64,000 nucleotides of DNA from Leptospira adleri (GCF_002811985.1 NZ_NPDU01000020.1:1-64000), one strand, 5' to 3'. Positions 21,946 to 44,811 are shown, numbered from the stretch's first letter. Notes: generated by a model from the letters alone, not told the origin. A program made the numbers and translations.

Positions 21946-22064
21946 AAATTGTTTCTTTATTTTGAAATTATTTTTTGACAAAGGATAGAAAACCCGGCGG
22001 GAACCTCGTACCAGGTCCGTATAATGGTTAGCTCCTTTCACGTTCCAGAAGAGGACGGATTCTT

Positions 22065-22814
22065 ATGAAACTTTCCGCGGATGTTTCCGCTGGGAATCTG
22101 CGTCTCGATTTGGGAAGAAATTCGGAACTCGGTAAATCCGAATTTCAGAACTTGTCTTTGAATCCCAGGGTCAAAGCCTTGGTTTTGGAGATTTTTCCGG
22201 GAGGGGCTTGGATTTCTTTAGCGGGGAAAAGAATCAAAACAAGTTCCGATTCAACCCCCATGTTTGTGGGAGAAATTCTTACGTTAGCCGCTAAGTCGGG
22301 GAAAAGGGGCGTCGAACTGAAAATCATCGAAAGAGAATTGTCCACCATCGATAGTCCGCTCTCAAAACTCCAAGGAATCGGAATGAGCGTTCGGGATTTA
22401 TCTGAGAAAATGTACTTACAAAATCCGTCCGATAACTCAGTGGAAACTTCGCTCCTCCGAGTTTTAAAATCATACTATCCATTTATAGAATGGACTCCGG
22501 AATTACCGCATTTCCGTTGGGAGTTTCCCGAAGGAAATGCCGAAGGAACCTTGGACGTAAGACAAGAGATGAAAAAATTTCTGTTCCGCATTCAAACCGA
22601 AAAGACGGGAAAGACACTCGTTTTATTCCTTTGGAAAGAAAGAGCTGGTGAAGACCTACAAATCAACGCTACTTTTGATAATTTTAAAATGTACTTGCAC
22701 GCTTGCCAAAACAAAGAAAAATTTAAGCGAATTTTGAATGAGTCTTCTGTGAGCTTTCAAGGATACAATATTGCTTATAAAGCTTCGCTCACTCGGAAGG
22801 AATGGAATGCGTAA
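22065..22814 (+). CDS. FliK-like protein (YlqG-type), unknown role
   Basis: 249 residues, no signal peptide. The N-terminal half has a region about how [21 protein letters not shown] is arranged that resembles a small OB-like fold; the C-terminal half ([22 protein letters not shown] through [17 protein letters not shown] and [11 protein letters not shown]) looks like the FliK hook-length control C-terminal domain, with alternating strands. In Bacillus, ylqG and ylqH follow rnhB, and here a YlqH-like gene follows directly (stop and start adjacent). That context is the main support. No flagellar operon is near. Preceded by GAGGA upstream of the ATG. Confidence 0.5.
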   Translation: MKLSADVSAGNLRLDLGRNSELGKSEFQNLSLNPRVKALVLEIFPGGAWISLAGKRIKTSSDSTPMFVGEILTLAAKSGKRGVELKIIERELSTIDSPLSKLQGIGMSVRDLSEKMYLQNPSDNSVETSLLRVLKSYYPFIEWTPELPHFRWEFPEGNAEGTLDVRQEMKKFLFRIQTEKTGKTLVLFLWKERAGEDLQINATFDNFKMYLHACQNKEKFKRILNESSVSFQGYNIAYKASLTRKEWNA

Positions 22815-23078
22815 ATGATCAGCGTGGCACTTAAATTCATACCTAAAAAGGACGACGCTCCCGTAATCATCGCGTCGGCTTCCGGCCTTCTCGGTGATGC
22901 CATTCATAAGATCGCGAAAAGAAATTTGGTTCCGATCGTGGAAAATCCGATTCTCGCCGAAACACTTTCCGAACTTCCCGTCGGTCAGGAAATTCCGGAA
23001 AATTTATACAGAGCGGTGGGCGCAATTTTTTCTATGATCTTAGAATTGGATTCTAGTTCGGGAAAAAGGAAAATTTAA
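22815..23078 (+). CDS. FlhB C-terminal-domain-like protein (YlqH/FlhX-type)
   Basis: 87 residues matching only the cytoplasmic tail of the flagellar export switch Flh[37 protein letters not shown] and [17 protein letters not shown]. FlhB cuts itself at an NPTH site; this gene starts at the point that aligns with the end of that site, so it would resemble the freed tail fragment without the membrane part. Such stand-alone tails (YlqH, FlhX) can in some bacteria replace or modulate the FlhB tail. The start ATG follows the previous stop immediately. Confidence 0.8.
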   Translation: MISVALKFIPKKDDAPVIIASASGLLGDAIHKIAKRNLVPIVENPILAETLSELPVGQEIPENLYRAVGAIFSMILELDSSSGKRKI

Positions 23079-23079
23079 A

Positions 23080-24264
23080 ATGAAAAAGTTTGCCGTCTCT
23101 GAACTCAAACCCGGGATGAGGTTTACAAAACCTGTTTATCTCGATAAGGAAAATCTATTCATTACCTCCAACACTCCGGTTACCGATAGCGATCTCGATC
23201 GTTTGAATAAGTTCGGAATTCAGGAAGTGATGACCGCGGGAGAATTGCTTCAAATCGGCAATTCTATGGATTCGGATCTTTTGGAAACGAGCATCGACGA
23301 TATCATCGTAAATACGATCGTGGACGACGATCTGCAACCTCTCAAAGCCATCTACGATAACCTCAACCGAATCAAAGTTTCGTTTAGCAATCTTTACAGG
23401 GAGACTACGCAAATTCTTCAGGATGTTTTTAAAAAAACGTTAGAAGAAAAACCTCTGGAAGTCACTCCCGTAAGAGAAATTGCGGAAAAACTGACCGACT
23501 TTGTTCGCTCCAATCAAAATATTTCTTACTTAATTCTTTCAAACAATCCGAGCGGATATTATCTCTACAATCAGATCGCGAACGCGACTTTCTATTCTCT
23601 CATCATGGGAAAATTGCTCGAATATTCCAGACCGAAGATGATCGATCTCGGAATCTCCTGTTTGCTCGCAGATATCGGTATGTGCAAGGTTCCCGCGACC
23701 GTTTCGGAAAAAAACGAACAGCTTACCGACGAAGAATTCAAAACGATCATGAAACACACAATTTTGGGTTACCAGATTCTTTCACAAAGAATGAAACTCA
23801 AAAACAACCTCGCCATCGTCGCCCTTCAGCACCACGAGAGATACGACGGAAACGGCTACCCTCAAAAATTGGCTTCCACTGCGATCGAAGAGCAGGCGAG
23901 AATTTACGCGATTGCGGATAACTTTTCGGCTTTGGTCACCAATCGTCCTCATCGAAAAAAGATTCTCCCTCACGAGGCGATCAAATCGATGATCAGCATG
24001 GATGTCGGCAAGTTCGATCTAAAACTCGTTCGTTCCCTTCTCAATCATCTTTCCCTTTATCCAGTGGGTTCCTGCGTGGAACTTTCGGACAAACGAATCG
24101 GAGTGGTCTTGGGCCCAAATCCCGACAAACCGATCCGACCTTGTATTCGTATTATAAAAGATGAATATGGTGAGATGGTTCGAAATCTCATCCTCGTGGA
24201 CCTTCTTCGCGACACGAATCTTTTTATTTCCAGGCCCTTGGACTTGCAGGAAATCACAGCCTGA
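23080..24264 (+). CDS. HD-GYP-like protein with altered HD motif
   Basis: 394 residues. The N-terminus ([22 protein letters not shown]) matches the leader domain common before HD-GYP domains. The HD-GYP core is clear: [31 protein letters not shown] at residues 251-261 and [19 protein letters not shown]. However, the first box reads [11 protein letters not shown]: Ala197 stands where the HD histidine should be, and Met replaces the usual Lys of DIGK. The family hydrolyses cyclic di-GMP with a bi- or trinuclear metal centre; loss of this ligand may reduce or abolish catalysis. It starts one base after the FlhB-like gene, suggesting a motility link. Confidence 0.8.
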   Translation: MKKFAVSELKPGMRFTKPVYLDKENLFITSNTPVTDSDLDRLNKFGIQEVMTAGELLQIGNSMDSDLLETSIDDIIVNTIVDDDLQPLKAIYDNLNRIKVSFSNLYRETTQILQDVFKKTLEEKPLEVTPVREIAEKLTDFVRSNQNISYLILSNNPSGYYLYNQIANATFYSLIMGKLLEYSRPKMIDLGISCLLADIGMCKVPATVSEKNEQLTDEEFKTIMKHTILGYQILSQRMKLKNNLAIVALQHHERYDGNGYPQKLASTAIEEQARIYAIADNFSALVTNRPHRKKILPHEAIKSMISMDVGKFDLKLVRSLLNHLSLYPVGSCVELSDKRIGVVLGPNPDKPIRPCIRIIKDEYGEMVRNLILVDLLRDTNLFISRPLDLQEITA

Positions 24265-24273
24265 TTTTTTTCT

Positions 24274-24624
24274 TTGCAAGACTTCCGAAAACAAAAAGGA
24301 ATCGAAGGTGAAAATCTTGCCTGTGATTTCCTGATTTCGATCGGACACGAAATTCTCAGGCGAAATTTTCGATTTTCGCGCGCAGAAATCGACATAATCT
24401 CCCGCAAAGGAGAAGAGCTTCATTTTATCGAAGTCAAAAACTGGAAAGGATTCGAGATTTTCGATCCTCGCATCTCCTTAAACCAAGGAAAACAAAATAG
24501 AATGAGAAGAGCTGCGGAAGGTTTTATGGCAGCAAATCTTCCCTTTCAAAACCATTTTGTCTCATTCGATCTTGTCTTCATAAACTCAAAAAAGGGATGT
24601 GAATATTATCCTGGACTCTTTTGA
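24274..24624 (+). CDS. YraN-family predicted endonuclease
   Basis: 116 residues with the UPF0102 pattern: [27 protein letters not shown], the acidic AEIDIIS box, and [11 protein letters not shown] with the nuclease-like E-x-K. The fold is related to Holliday junction resolvases; the cellular role is unclear. The start is TTG at 24274. YraN commonly neighbours rnhB, which lies four genes upstream here. Confidence 0.85.
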   Translation: MQDFRKQKGIEGENLACDFLISIGHEILRRNFRFSRAEIDIISRKGEELHFIEVKNWKGFEIFDPRISLNQGKQNRMRRAAEGFMAANLPFQNHFVSFDLVFINSKKGCEYYPGLF

Positions 24625-24668
24625 AATAGTTCGTTAAGGTACTTCCAACAACCACCGAATTCTTAAAT

Positions 24669-24918
<250 letters not shown>

Positions 24919-24930
24919 ACCATGAACTTC

Positions 24931-24952
24931 TCGCTTAACGGGAATTAAGCGA
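24931..24952. terminator. Hairpin between convergent genes
   Basis: An 8-base-pair stem TCGCTTAA / TTAAGCGA with loop CGGGAA lies just after the small gene and overlaps the comM stop codon (24945-24947). Its symmetry would serve both strands. U-tracts on either side are weak, so termination is only likely. Confidence 0.4.
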
Positions 24953-26474
24953 CGGCCCTGTTTTCTCCGTAATTTCCGGCGTTCTGGAAATTCAGGGCCT
25001 CTAGAAGGTGCCTTTCCTCCACGGTATCACTTGCTTCCAAATCCGCGATCGTCCTTGCAACTTTTCTGATTTGATTGAACTTCCGAATGCTGAGTCTTCG
25101 CAATCGAATTTGATTTTCGAGTATGTCCTCACAGGCTTCATTGAATCTAAGAATCTGATTCACCGATTCTCCGCGAAGTTGTCCGTTGAAATAAATCCCT
25201 TTCTCTTGGTACCTTCGATTTTGGATTTCCGCCGCTTCGTAGATTCGGTCCCTCGTTTCCTGGAGATCGATTTGAATCCTCTTTCTGTCCTTTTCTTTGG
25301 ATGGGAAGATTTGCACTTCCAGATCCACTCGATCACGAAACGGTCCGGAATAGGGGGATTGGTATTTTTTAATCCTCTGCGCATTACACCCACAGGAACC
25401 TTTTTCCACTCCGTAGAATCCGCAGGGACAGGGATTGGTTGCGGCCACGAGCAAAAAATGAGCGGGATAGGTTACGCTTCCGGTGATTCTAGAAACCGTT
25501 ATACTGCCTTCTTCCATCGGTTCTCGAAGCGCTTGTAATACGCCTGATTTATATTCCGAGAGTTCGTCTAAAAAGAGAACCCCTCGATTTGCTAAGGTGA
25601 CTTCTCCCATTCTTAGATCTCGAGCTCCCCCGACTAAGGAGATATCCGAGGTAGTGTGGTGGGGCGCTCGGTAAGGTCTTTCCGCATACAATTGTTTGAG
25701 CGGAGATTGAGCCGATTGGATTCTTAAAATATCCAGAGCCTCCGATTCCACGGGAGGGGAAAGAAGAAGGCCCAACATCCTTGCCAAAAGACTTTTTCCA
25801 GTTCCCGGCGGCCCCGTCAAAAGAATGTGGTGCCAACCCGCCGCCGCAATTTGTATCGCACGGAACGCAACCATCTGATCTTGATACAACTCAAATGTCT
25901 TCCCGATCCCCGGAACGTTTACTTGTATCGTGGATTTGATTTCCGGATTTTTCCGATTCTCCAATACGTCTTCTAATTCTTTCAAATGAGAAATTCCGTA
26001 GACATCGAACTTTTTTAAGAGCGCGGCTTCTTCCTTGTTTTGAAAGGGAAGAATCACTGTATCATATTTCTCCGCGGAAATTCCGGAAAGAATCGGAAGA
26101 ACCCCCTTCAAAGGTTTGAGACAACCGTCTAATCCCAATTCTCCGAGAAGTAAGGTCCTCTTTAATTTTCCGGAAGGAAAGATTTGTCCCGTGAGCGCAA
26201 GAATTCCACAGGCAATCGAAAGATCCAATAAGGTTCCTTCCTTTTTTCTGCCGGCCGGAGCCAAGTTTACAAGAATGTTTTGAAACGGACAAGAATAGCC
26301 GCTGTTCTCCAAAGCGATTCGAACCCTTTCGGAAGACTCTCGTATCGATTGGGCGGCCAAACCCGTAATCATAAATCTCGGTAATCCCCGTTTCAAATTG
26401 ATTTCCACAAAAACCGGAAATGCTTCCAAACCTTCTAAATTTGCCCCCGTCAAAGAAATCCAAGAGTTTTTCAT
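24945..26474 (-). CDS. comM: Mg-chelatase-family AAA+ protein ComM (YifB)
   Basis: 509 residues. Seen: the N-terminal Lon-protease-like fold beginning [25 protein letters not shown] and [17 protein letters not shown]; Walker [15 protein letters not shown]; Walker [12 protein letters not shown]; the cysteine-bearing insert NPCPCGFYG...CGC; and sensor region around [14 protein letters not shown]. ComM is a helicase that promotes branch migration during natural transformation in Vibrio; in other bacteria it occurs without known competence. It is a single gene on the minus strand, convergent with 24721-24918 and divergent from the lipoprotein at 26714. Confidence 0.93.
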   Translation of the reverse strand: MKNSWISLTGANLEGLEAFPVFVEINLKRGLPRFMITGLAAQSIRESSERVRIALENSGYSCPFQNILVNLAPAGRKKEGTLLDLSIACGILALTGQIFPSGKLKRTLLLGELGLDGCLKPLKGVLPILSGISAEKYDTVILPFQNKEEAALLKKFDVYGISHLKELEDVLENRKNPEIKSTIQVNVPGIGKTFELYQDQMVAFRAIQIAAAGWHHILLTGPPGTGKSLLARMLGLLLSPPVESEALDILRIQSAQSPLKQLYAERPYRAPHHTTSDISLVGGARDLRMGEVTLANRGVLFLDELSEYKSGVLQALREPMEEGSITVSRITGSVTYPAHFLLVAATNPCPCGFYGVEKGSCGCNAQRIKKYQSPYSGPFRDRVDLEVQIFPSKEKDRKRIQIDLQETRDRIYEAAEIQNRRYQEKGIYFNGQLRGESVNQILRFNEACEDILENQIRLRRLSIRKFNQIRKVARTIADLEASDTVEERHLLEALNFQNAGNYGENRAVA

Positions 26475-26713
26475 TCTTTCCCTCCGGAATGTACGGTTCC
26501 CGTCTTGGTCTCGCCAAAGTTCTTTTGTTTCTTTTTTTTACTCGATTCATCCGTAAAACACAGGAAAGGGAAAGGTATCGATTCCAAACTTAGAGCGGGC
26601 GCGTTAGAAGAATTAGATAGAAAAGCGGATTCCTGGAAAAATTAAAGAGAATTGAGGAGGATTCTAAAAAAACTAGTTTCAAATACCTTCCCCCTCTGTA
26701 ATTTTGCACTGAA

Positions 26714-27088
26714 ATGTTTCGTATCACGGTTTTCCTGCTTTCAGGGATCATTTTTTTTCTTGCAGGCTGTGGAAACCGACTGATTCGCAAAGATGTCGTT
26801 GCTCAAATTAACGAACACTACGCGGATAAGACTTATTACTTGGTTCAAGACAAAAAGGTTTCCAACACGGAAACCTTTAAGAAAGGGATGCTCGTTAAGA
26901 TCTACGTCGAATCGACACCTTCGATGGTAAAGATCAAATGTTATCCTGCGGATCACAAAAGAGAATACGCCATCGGAAGGATGATCATCTATCAATTGAA
27001 CGATGAATACAGCGGAAAGAAGATTACGATAGAGGATCTGGATAAACTGATAGCAAATGAACTCGTGGAATATAAAAAGAAAAAATAG
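26714..27088 (+). CDS. Small predicted lipoprotein
   Basis: 124 residues. The hydrophobic start [19 protein letters not shown] ends in a good lipobox (LAGC, Cys at residue 19). The mature part is lysine-rich with strands ([33 protein letters not shown]) and no known domain. Its 3' end overlaps the following M23 peptidase frame by 32 bases, suggesting coupling. Function unknown; envelope location inferred. Confidence 0.7.
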   Translation: MFRITVFLLSGIIFFLAGCGNRLIRKDVVAQINEHYADKTYYLVQDKKVSNTETFKKGMLVKIYVESTPSMVKIKCYPADHKREYAIGRMIIYQLNDEYSGKKITIEDLDKLIANELVEYKKKK

Positions 27089-28070
27089 AACCTCCCGAAG
27101 AGGCGGTTCAAGATCGGCGGCACGCTTGTCCGATACTAAAAAGGTGAACGGAAAGTTATTTTTGATCCCCCTTATCTCCTCTTTGGTTCTATCTTCTTCT
27201 TTGGGAGCGGATCCATTGAAGAATTACGACGCGGAAATTTCCGAATACACCAATAAGGATTCCTCTTTTTTTACGGACAAAGAAGAACGTAAAATAAAAC
27301 AACTGTTCTCTCAATCTCCGGAAAACTGGCAAGAAGAGAAGTATTCTCTCAATTATCACAAAGACAAATCGAATCTGGAACTTCCTAGCTTTATCAGCGT
27401 CAATCGAATCATCTCCTCAAAAATCGTAAGCCACAGCGGCGTGGTTTATAAGAATTACGTCGTAAAACCGAAGGACACACTTTCTAAGATCGCTCGAATC
27501 ATGAAAACTTCGGTTCAGAAAGTGAGTTCCGCAAACGGACTCAAGAAAAACTCGACACTTCAAGTCGGTCAAAATATTTCTATTCCGGTCCAAGTTCGAA
27601 ACGCGAGCCGGGAAAAAGTCGAGTTCCGCAAAGTATTTGTTTCTCCGGTCGTAAACGCAAAAATGACTTCCCGTTTTGGAAGAAGAAAGGACCCGTTTCA
27701 TACCGGTTCCGGCGGTTATCACAGCGGAGTAGACTTCGGAGGGGCGCAAGGTTCCCCGATTTTAGCTTCTGCTGACGGAGTAGTTTCCTTTACCGGAGTA
27801 AACGGCGGATATGGAAACACGGTTATCATCGATCACGAGAACGGTTACAAAACGATGTATGCTCATTGTGCAAAAATTACGATCGAGCAGGGAACGAGAG
27901 TGAGCGCGGGAACGGTCATAGGGGCCGTTGGCAGAACCGGATCGGCTACGGGACCTCATTTGCATTTTGAAGTTTTCTTAAACGGAAATCGGATCAATCC
28001 GGAAGCCGCTTTGAGAAAGACGTTGAAGATTGTGACTCCTTTAGACCCCGGTAAGTTTGCCAGACTCTAA
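27057..28070 (+). CDS. LysM plus M23-family peptidoglycan endopeptidase
   Basis: About 337 residues. A signal peptide core, [18 protein letters not shown], lies near residues 34-51; a LysM domain ([35 protein letters not shown]) follows near residue 138; and the C-terminal M23 domain shows the metal-binding [23 protein letters not shown] and [12 protein letters not shown]. All zinc ligands are present (H-x3-D, H-x-H). The ATG at 27057 gives a long basic N-region; a TTG at 27126 would give a more ordinary signal peptide and may be the true start. The T2SS operon follows after about 60 bases. Confidence 0.85.
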   Translation: MNSWNIKRKNRTSRRGGSRSAARLSDTKKVNGKLFLIPLISSLVLSSSLGADPLKNYDAEISEYTNKDSSFFTDKEERKIKQLFSQSPENWQEEKYSLNYHKDKSNLELPSFISVNRIISSKIVSHSGVVYKNYVVKPKDTLSKIARIMKTSVQKVSSANGLKKNSTLQVGQNISIPVQVRNASREKVEFRKVFVSPVVNAKMTSRFGRRKDPFHTGSGGYHSGVDFGGAQGSPILASADGVVSFTGVNGGYGNTVIIDHENGYKTMYAHCAKITIEQGTRVSAGTVIGAVGRTGSATGPHLHFEVFLNGNRINPEAALRKTLKIVTPLDPGKFARL

Positions 28071-28082
28071 CATCCTTTCGAA

Positions 28083-29031
<949 letters not shown>

Positions 29032-29037
29032 AAAAAA

Positions 29038-30825
<1,788 letters not shown>

Positions 30826-30826
30826 G

Positions 30827-32500
<1,674 letters not shown>

Positions 32501-32505
32501 ACAAA

Positions 32506-33732
<1,227 letters not shown>

Positions 33733-33753
33733 TTTAGAATAAGGAGAATTCAA

Positions 33754-34230
33754 TTGAATCTGTCCAAATTAAAAAGAAAATACAGAAAAGGTCTCACACT
33801 GATAGAACTCGCTGTTGTCGTGATCATCTTAGGAGCGCTCATCGCTCTCGTTTATTCCAACTTTCGCCCGGGTGAAATCAGCGACGACACCGCGGCTCTG
33901 AAACTTAAGAAAGACGCGTACGAATTGCAATCCCATCTGGAACGTTACGCGCAGAGATACGGCTCTTATCCGAGCGACGAACAAGGATTGGAAGCTCTCG
34001 TCGAAAAGCCGACTACGGGAGACGTTCCCGAAGATTGGAAACCGATCCTGAGTAAAAAAGGCGCGATCAACGATCCTTGGGGAACTTCTTATAAGTTAAA
34101 AAGAGATTCGGGAGGAGACGTTCAAATCTTCACTTTAGGTAAAGATAAAAAAGAAGGCGGAGAAGGCAAAAATGCTGACTTCAATATTCTCAACGAAGAC
34201 GATTATCCTTCCGATTTCCGCAGAAAATAA
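33754..34230 (+). CDS. gspG: Major pseudopilin GspG
   Basis: 158 residues. A basic leader ends in the prepilin peptidase motif RKG-LTLIELAVVVIILGALIALVYS, with Glu at position +5 of the mature protein. The C-terminal part has the GspG-type Ca-site pattern (GSYPSDEQGLEALVEKPT ... DPWGTSYKLKRDSGGDVQIFTLGKD). It is the main subunit of the pseudopilus piston. The start TTG at 33754 has AAGGAG upstream. The prepilin peptidase itself is not in the window. Confidence 0.95.
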   Translation: MNLSKLKRKYRKGLTLIELAVVVIILGALIALVYSNFRPGEISDDTAALKLKKDAYELQSHLERYAQRYGSYPSDEQGLEALVEKPTTGDVPEDWKPILSKKGAINDPWGTSYKLKRDSGGDVQIFTLGKDKKEGGEGKNADFNILNEDDYPSDFRRK

Positions 34231-34251
34231 AATTCCTTCGCCTTTCCGGTT

Positions 34252-34824
34252 ATGAAAATTAGAAATATCCGGAAAGGATTTACCCTGATCGAGTTGATCG
34301 TGGTCATCGCGATCCTCGCCGGGTTGATCAGTATTCTTGCAACTACCGCCGCCAACTTCATTGTTCCCTCGGGTTCGGACGCGGCGCAAACCCTCAAACA
34401 AGCCGCCGAGTTTTGTTATCGTAAATCGATTCTTACAAACACCACTATGGTTTTAGAATTGGATATAGAGAACGATACATATACCGTCAAAAAACTGGTC
34501 AGAGACGAGGGCGGACTCAAAGAAGTTTTGGTTTTTAAACCGCAAAATCTTCCTTATAATTCCGAAATTATCGATATCACGGACATCAGAGGTTTTCGAT
34601 ATACGAAAGGAATCGTCAAGGTTCCATTTACTTATCTCGGCATCGCCGCGGACTACAGCGTTCACTTGGGAAACGATCCTTCGATCTATCGGACTTTGAT
34701 CATCTACAGATACGGAGGAAAGGTTTCCGTTTTGGAAGGAGAACAATTTCACACTTCTTCCAATCTTGCAACCGATAAGAATTGGAAAGAACAACAGGAT
34801 GAAAACGAACAGCAACAACCTTAA
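34252..34824 (+). CDS. gspH: Pseudopilin GspH-like
   Basis: 190 residues with the prepilin motif RKG-FTLIELIVVIAILAGLISILA and a Glu at +5. The rest is hydrophilic, with a strand-rich middle and a Gln/Glu-rich tail (EQQDENEQQQP). Gene order (after gspG, before gspI) supports the GspH label; sequence alone says only that it is a minor pseudopilin. It overlaps gspI by 26 bases. Confidence 0.8.
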   Translation: MKIRNIRKGFTLIELIVVIAILAGLISILATTAANFIVPSGSDAAQTLKQAAEFCYRKSILTNTTMVLELDIENDTYTVKKLVRDEGGLKEVLVFKPQNLPYNSEIIDITDIRGFRYTKGIVKVPFTYLGIAADYSVHLGNDPSIYRTLIIYRYGGKVSVLEGEQFHTSSNLATDKNWKEQQDENEQQQP

Positions 34825-35341
34825 ATTCTTTTCCCGACGGATCCAAAATTCTTTTCGAAAGGGTTTTAATCTCATCGAAGTTTCCATTGCGCTCGCGTTA
34901 GCCGGAATCGCGATGACTTATACTTACATGGTCATCTCAAACGGAATCAAACAACAAAGGCTCGCCGCGGTAATGTCAAACGCGGTTCACCTCGCAAAAA
35001 TCAAAATGGCTCAAATCGATTCGGTTTCGGTTCTTCAATCCGATAACACAACGGGAGAAATCCCCGGTTATCCCGGTTACAGTTTTAAAACTCAGATCGG
35101 AGAAGAAGACATGGATCTTCTCAAACTCGCCGGCAAGGAAGGAAAAAAACCGGAAGATCTCTTGGGGGGAAGAGATTCGGAGATGAACAAACTCATCATG
35201 CGCAGATCCGGACAGGCCAACCAGGGAGCGTCCACCGCGGGCATCATCCGGGTTTTTAGAATCAAGGTTACGATCAATTATCCGACCGGAAGCGGAACGG
35301 AATCTTATACCGCAGAAACTTTCAAATCGGCGCAATATTAA
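34799..35341 (+). CDS. gspI: Pseudopilin GspI-like
   Basis: About 180 residues from the ATG at 34799. Prepilin motif RKG-FNLIEVSIALALAGIAMTYTYMVISNG, with Glu at +5, followed by NAVHLAKIKMAQID, typical of GspI (A...LA..K). The frame is open a little further upstream, but the ATG inside the end of gspH is the natural start, placing the cleavage site about 24 residues in. Minor pseudopilin at the tip of the pseudopilus, called by motif and position. Confidence 0.8.
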   Translation: MKTNSNNLKFFSRRIQNSFRKGFNLIEVSIALALAGIAMTYTYMVISNGIKQQRLAAVMSNAVHLAKIKMAQIDSVSVLQSDNTTGEIPGYPGYSFKTQIGEEDMDLLKLAGKEGKKPEDLLGGRDSEMNKLIMRRSGQANQGASTAGIIRVFRIKVTINYPTGSGTESYTAETFKSAQY

Positions 35342-35944
35342 GAAAACAGAATGAAGACTCGAAAAGACAGATCCGGACGGCAAGGTTTCACTTTGATCGA
35401 AATTTCGATCGTCGTGATGATTTTGGGGGTGATCTTTACCGGGATTTTTTCCACGTATTATACGGCTCTGAAAATTTCCAGAGAATCGTCTTCTCCGGGA
35501 GGAGCTTCCAAAAGAGATATTCTTTTGGCGATGGAAAACGTGAGAAGTACGATTTCAATGGCGTATTTTCATCAAACGCAAAGAAGATTGATCTTCGTCG
35601 GAAAAAACGACGGCCGAGGAATCGACCGCAAGGATCGTTTGGACTTTGCCGCGACCCATCCCAATTCGGAAGAAACATCCATGCCGGAGGTAAGAGAAGT
35701 CGGATTCTATCTCAAACCAATGCAAGAGACTCCGGATTACTATTATCTCATTCGAAGGGAAGACGAAATGGTGGATCGTTATCCGAAATCGGGCGGAACG
35801 GAATATACCCTCTTAAGTCACGTCAAAAGTTTTCAATTAAAGTATTCCAGAACCGGCGCCAAATGGGAAGACGAATGGGATTCTAAACTCACCAAGGTTT
35901 TACCGAGACTCATAAGAATCGAAATGATCGTAAATTCCGGCAAA

Positions 35945-35952
35945 AAGGAGGT
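35945..35952 (+). promoter_or_regulatory. Strong Shine-Dalgarno that fixes the gspK start
   Basis: AAGGAGGT at 35945-35952 stands five bases before the ATG at 35958, inside the end of gspJ. This near-perfect ribosome binding site supports that upstream start over the internal ATG at 36063. Confidence 0.7.
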
Positions 35953-35957
35953 CCGCT

Positions 35958-37133
<1,176 letters not shown>

Positions 37134-37138
37134 AAGTT

Positions 37139-38766
<1,628 letters not shown>

Positions 38767-38773
38767 GATCGTT

Positions 38774-39294
<521 letters not shown>

Positions 39295-39298
<4 letters not shown>

Positions 39299-40209
39299 AA
39301 AAAGAAGAAGAATTTCAGGAAGAAACGGCCCTCACGCCGGAGGAGGAAGAATTCTTAACTCTGGAACTTCAAGAAGAGGAAGAAGAGTCCGCTCCTCGAT
39401 TTACGCTCAAACAAAAAATCTACCTGATCGGAACCGGAGTTTTCTCCTTTCTATTTTTTACGATTCTCCTTTTTCCCCTCGACGAAATCGTTCGCAGTTC
39501 TTTGAATTCTTCTTCTACAAAAACCGGAACGATCATCAATTTTCGGGATCTTAGCATTTCCATCCTTGGAAATGTGACTCTCGACACTTTGGAAATCACA
39601 ACTCCTTCCAATCTTAAAATCAAATCGGAAGAGACGGTTTTAAAAACCTCTCTGCTCGGACTTATGAAACGCAAGTTCGACGGTAAGTTCAAACTCGTTT
39701 CTCTGAAGATAGATACGGAAAACGGACCATTTGCAAAAATCCCAAAAATCGAAGGTCAAGGTAAATTTGAAAATTTGGATTTAGGAATTTCAAGAATGGC
39801 CGGAGATCTGGATATAGAAATTCCGGCCGGTTCTTCCGGAATGATCATGGAACTTCCCGAAATCCCGTTACTCGGCGAGCTCAAAAACGTTACGATCAAG
39901 AAATTTCTGACTAAGATAAACCTTCAAGGCGGGAATCTTATCTTCAAAGATTTTACCTTGGACACTTCGATTGCCCGTTTTGATATCACTGGAAATATCC
40001 GCTTGTCCGAAAATATTCAATTTTCCCAACTCAATCTTAAGATCTGTTTAGAATTGGATCGGAACTTTGCCTTGGAAAGACAGGATATCGAAGATATGCT
40101 GACCGTTTTGAGCAAACAGAGCAACGAGAAGTGCATTCCTTTGATGGGAACGATCGGCAAACCGGAGGCAAAAATTCCGGGTTTGTCGGGCCCTCCGGCA
40201 ACTCCCTAG
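39295..40209 (+). CDS. gspN: Type II secretion protein GspN-like
   Basis: 304 residues. An acidic cytoplasmic N-terminus (about 40 residues rich in Glu) precedes one membrane segment near residues 44-62 (IYLIGTGVFSFLFFTILLFPL), followed by a strand-rich extracytoplasmic domain (FRDLSISILGNVTLDTLEITTPSNLKIKSEETV ... GNIRLSENIQFSQLNLKI). This agrees with GspN, an accessory component. It closes the gsp operon. Confidence rests largely on gene order. Confidence 0.7.
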
Positions 40210-40220
40210 TTTTTTCGGAA

Positions 40221-40257
40221 CGTATAAAAGTCCGATCCTAAGTTCAAAACGGATTTT
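40221..40257 (+). terminator. Candidate terminator after the gsp operon
   Basis: AAAGTCCG (40227-40234) can pair with CGGATTTT (40250-40257) with one G-U pair, giving an 8-base-pair stem with a 15-base loop, followed by TATAATTTTT. It lies in the only gap after gspN. The stem is modest. Confidence 0.35.
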
Positions 40258-40302
40258 ATAATTTTTAAGAATTTTAATCCGTAGATTTGTTATTTCAACG
40301 TT

Positions 40303-40887
40303 ATGGTAAACGTTGCTCTTAAAAGAATTTTTCCCTTTCTTCTATTTCTTTTTTTCTTTTTATTCTGCGATTCCCGTCCTCGAACGCCCCCTTCCAAAGA
40401 ACAGTGGAACGAATTTAGAAAAATTCCCGAAAACCATCGGAAAATTTTAACCTTTGAAAAATTTCTTCGGCTGAATCAAGTGTTGAACGTGGTTCCCGCT
40501 GAACAACTTCTGAGACAAGGAACCGATTGGAGACAGGCTGAGAGTCCGCCGTTTTCAATTCCTCCTCGAGATTTATGGCCGAACATTCTACCAACTTTGC
40601 GGGTGATTCGGGATTTGATTCTTCCCGAGATCGGCCCGGTGACGGTGGTCTCCGGTTTTCGAGACGCAGAATATAACGTCAAAGCGGGCGGCGCGAAATC
40701 CAGCCGACATCTGCTTTTTTCCGCCGTCGATCTGGTTCCGAATCGCGAAATCGACCGTATTGAATTGCACAATCGCCTTTTAAACCTTTGGCAGAAAAAA
40801 GGACCGGAGAAGAAGATCGGCCTTGGGTTGTATTCTCGAAACCGTTTTCATATCGACACAAACGGTTTTCGTAAGTGGGAGAAATAA
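40303..40887 (+). CDS. M15-type peptidase (YcbK-like), exported
   Basis: 194 residues. A hydrophobic start (FPFLLFLFFFLFCDSRP) is a signal peptide or lipoprotein signal with Cys at about 24. The M15-family metal motifs are present: SSRHLLFSAVDLV (the S-x-H-x-A-x-D box) and the second His in NRFHIDTNG. The preceding VVSGFRDAEYNVKAGGAKS is the usual substrate-site opening. Such proteins act on peptidoglycan peptides. It stands alone between gspN and nrdJ. No catalytic residue is missing as far as I can tell. Confidence 0.8.
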   Translation: MVNVALKRIFPFLLFLFFFLFCDSRPRTPPSKEQWNEFRKIPENHRKILTFEKFLRLNQVLNVVPAEQLLRQGTDWRQAESPPFSIPPRDLWPNILPTLRVIRDLILPEIGPVTVVSGFRDAEYNVKAGGAKSSRHLLFSAVDLVPNREIDRIELHNRLLNLWQKKGPEKKIGLGLYSRNRFHIDTNGFRKWEK

Positions 40888-40935
40888 TTTTTTGAATTCG
40901 AACCAATCGATTCTTGAAACCCAAAGATTCGAAAT

Positions 40936-40974
40936 AAAAAAAGGTCCGAGTGAAAAACCCACCCGAACCTTTTT
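40936..40974 (-). terminator. Rho-independent terminator of nrdJ
   Basis: Arms 40938-40952 and 40960-40974 form a 15-base-pair stem with a 7-base loop. Read on the minus strand all positions pair (two of them G-U) and a U-run follows; read on the plus strand the same two positions are A-C mismatches. This marks the minus-strand transcript, that is nrdJ, whose stop is about 50 bases away. Confidence 0.8.
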
Positions 40975-41024
40975 CCAAAGCCATGCCTTACGCTGTAATT
41001 ACGGCGTTGATTAGAAATCTTGAA

Positions 41025-44627
<3,603 letters not shown>

Positions 44628-44811
44628 AAATTTGCTCTCAGACTCCGTAAGACTAGTAAGAAGGGATTATGTCACTCTAAGAAAAAGGAAAAATGACCCA
44701 AAGCCTTTTTTGGCTCTCCTTTCTCCGAAGTTTCAAAATTTTTCCTACAAAAAGTTGTAAAAACACGTTCCAATGCGACAAATTAAGGTTGCGTGCTTAC
44801 CCCTTTTTGAA

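Noticed and set aside
21975..22025. TTGACA at 21975-21980 with TATAAT at 22020-22025 as a promoter for the FliK-like gene
   Set aside because: Both boxes are perfect but 39 bases apart, and neither has a good partner at 16-18 bases. They may be independent, so no promoter is called.
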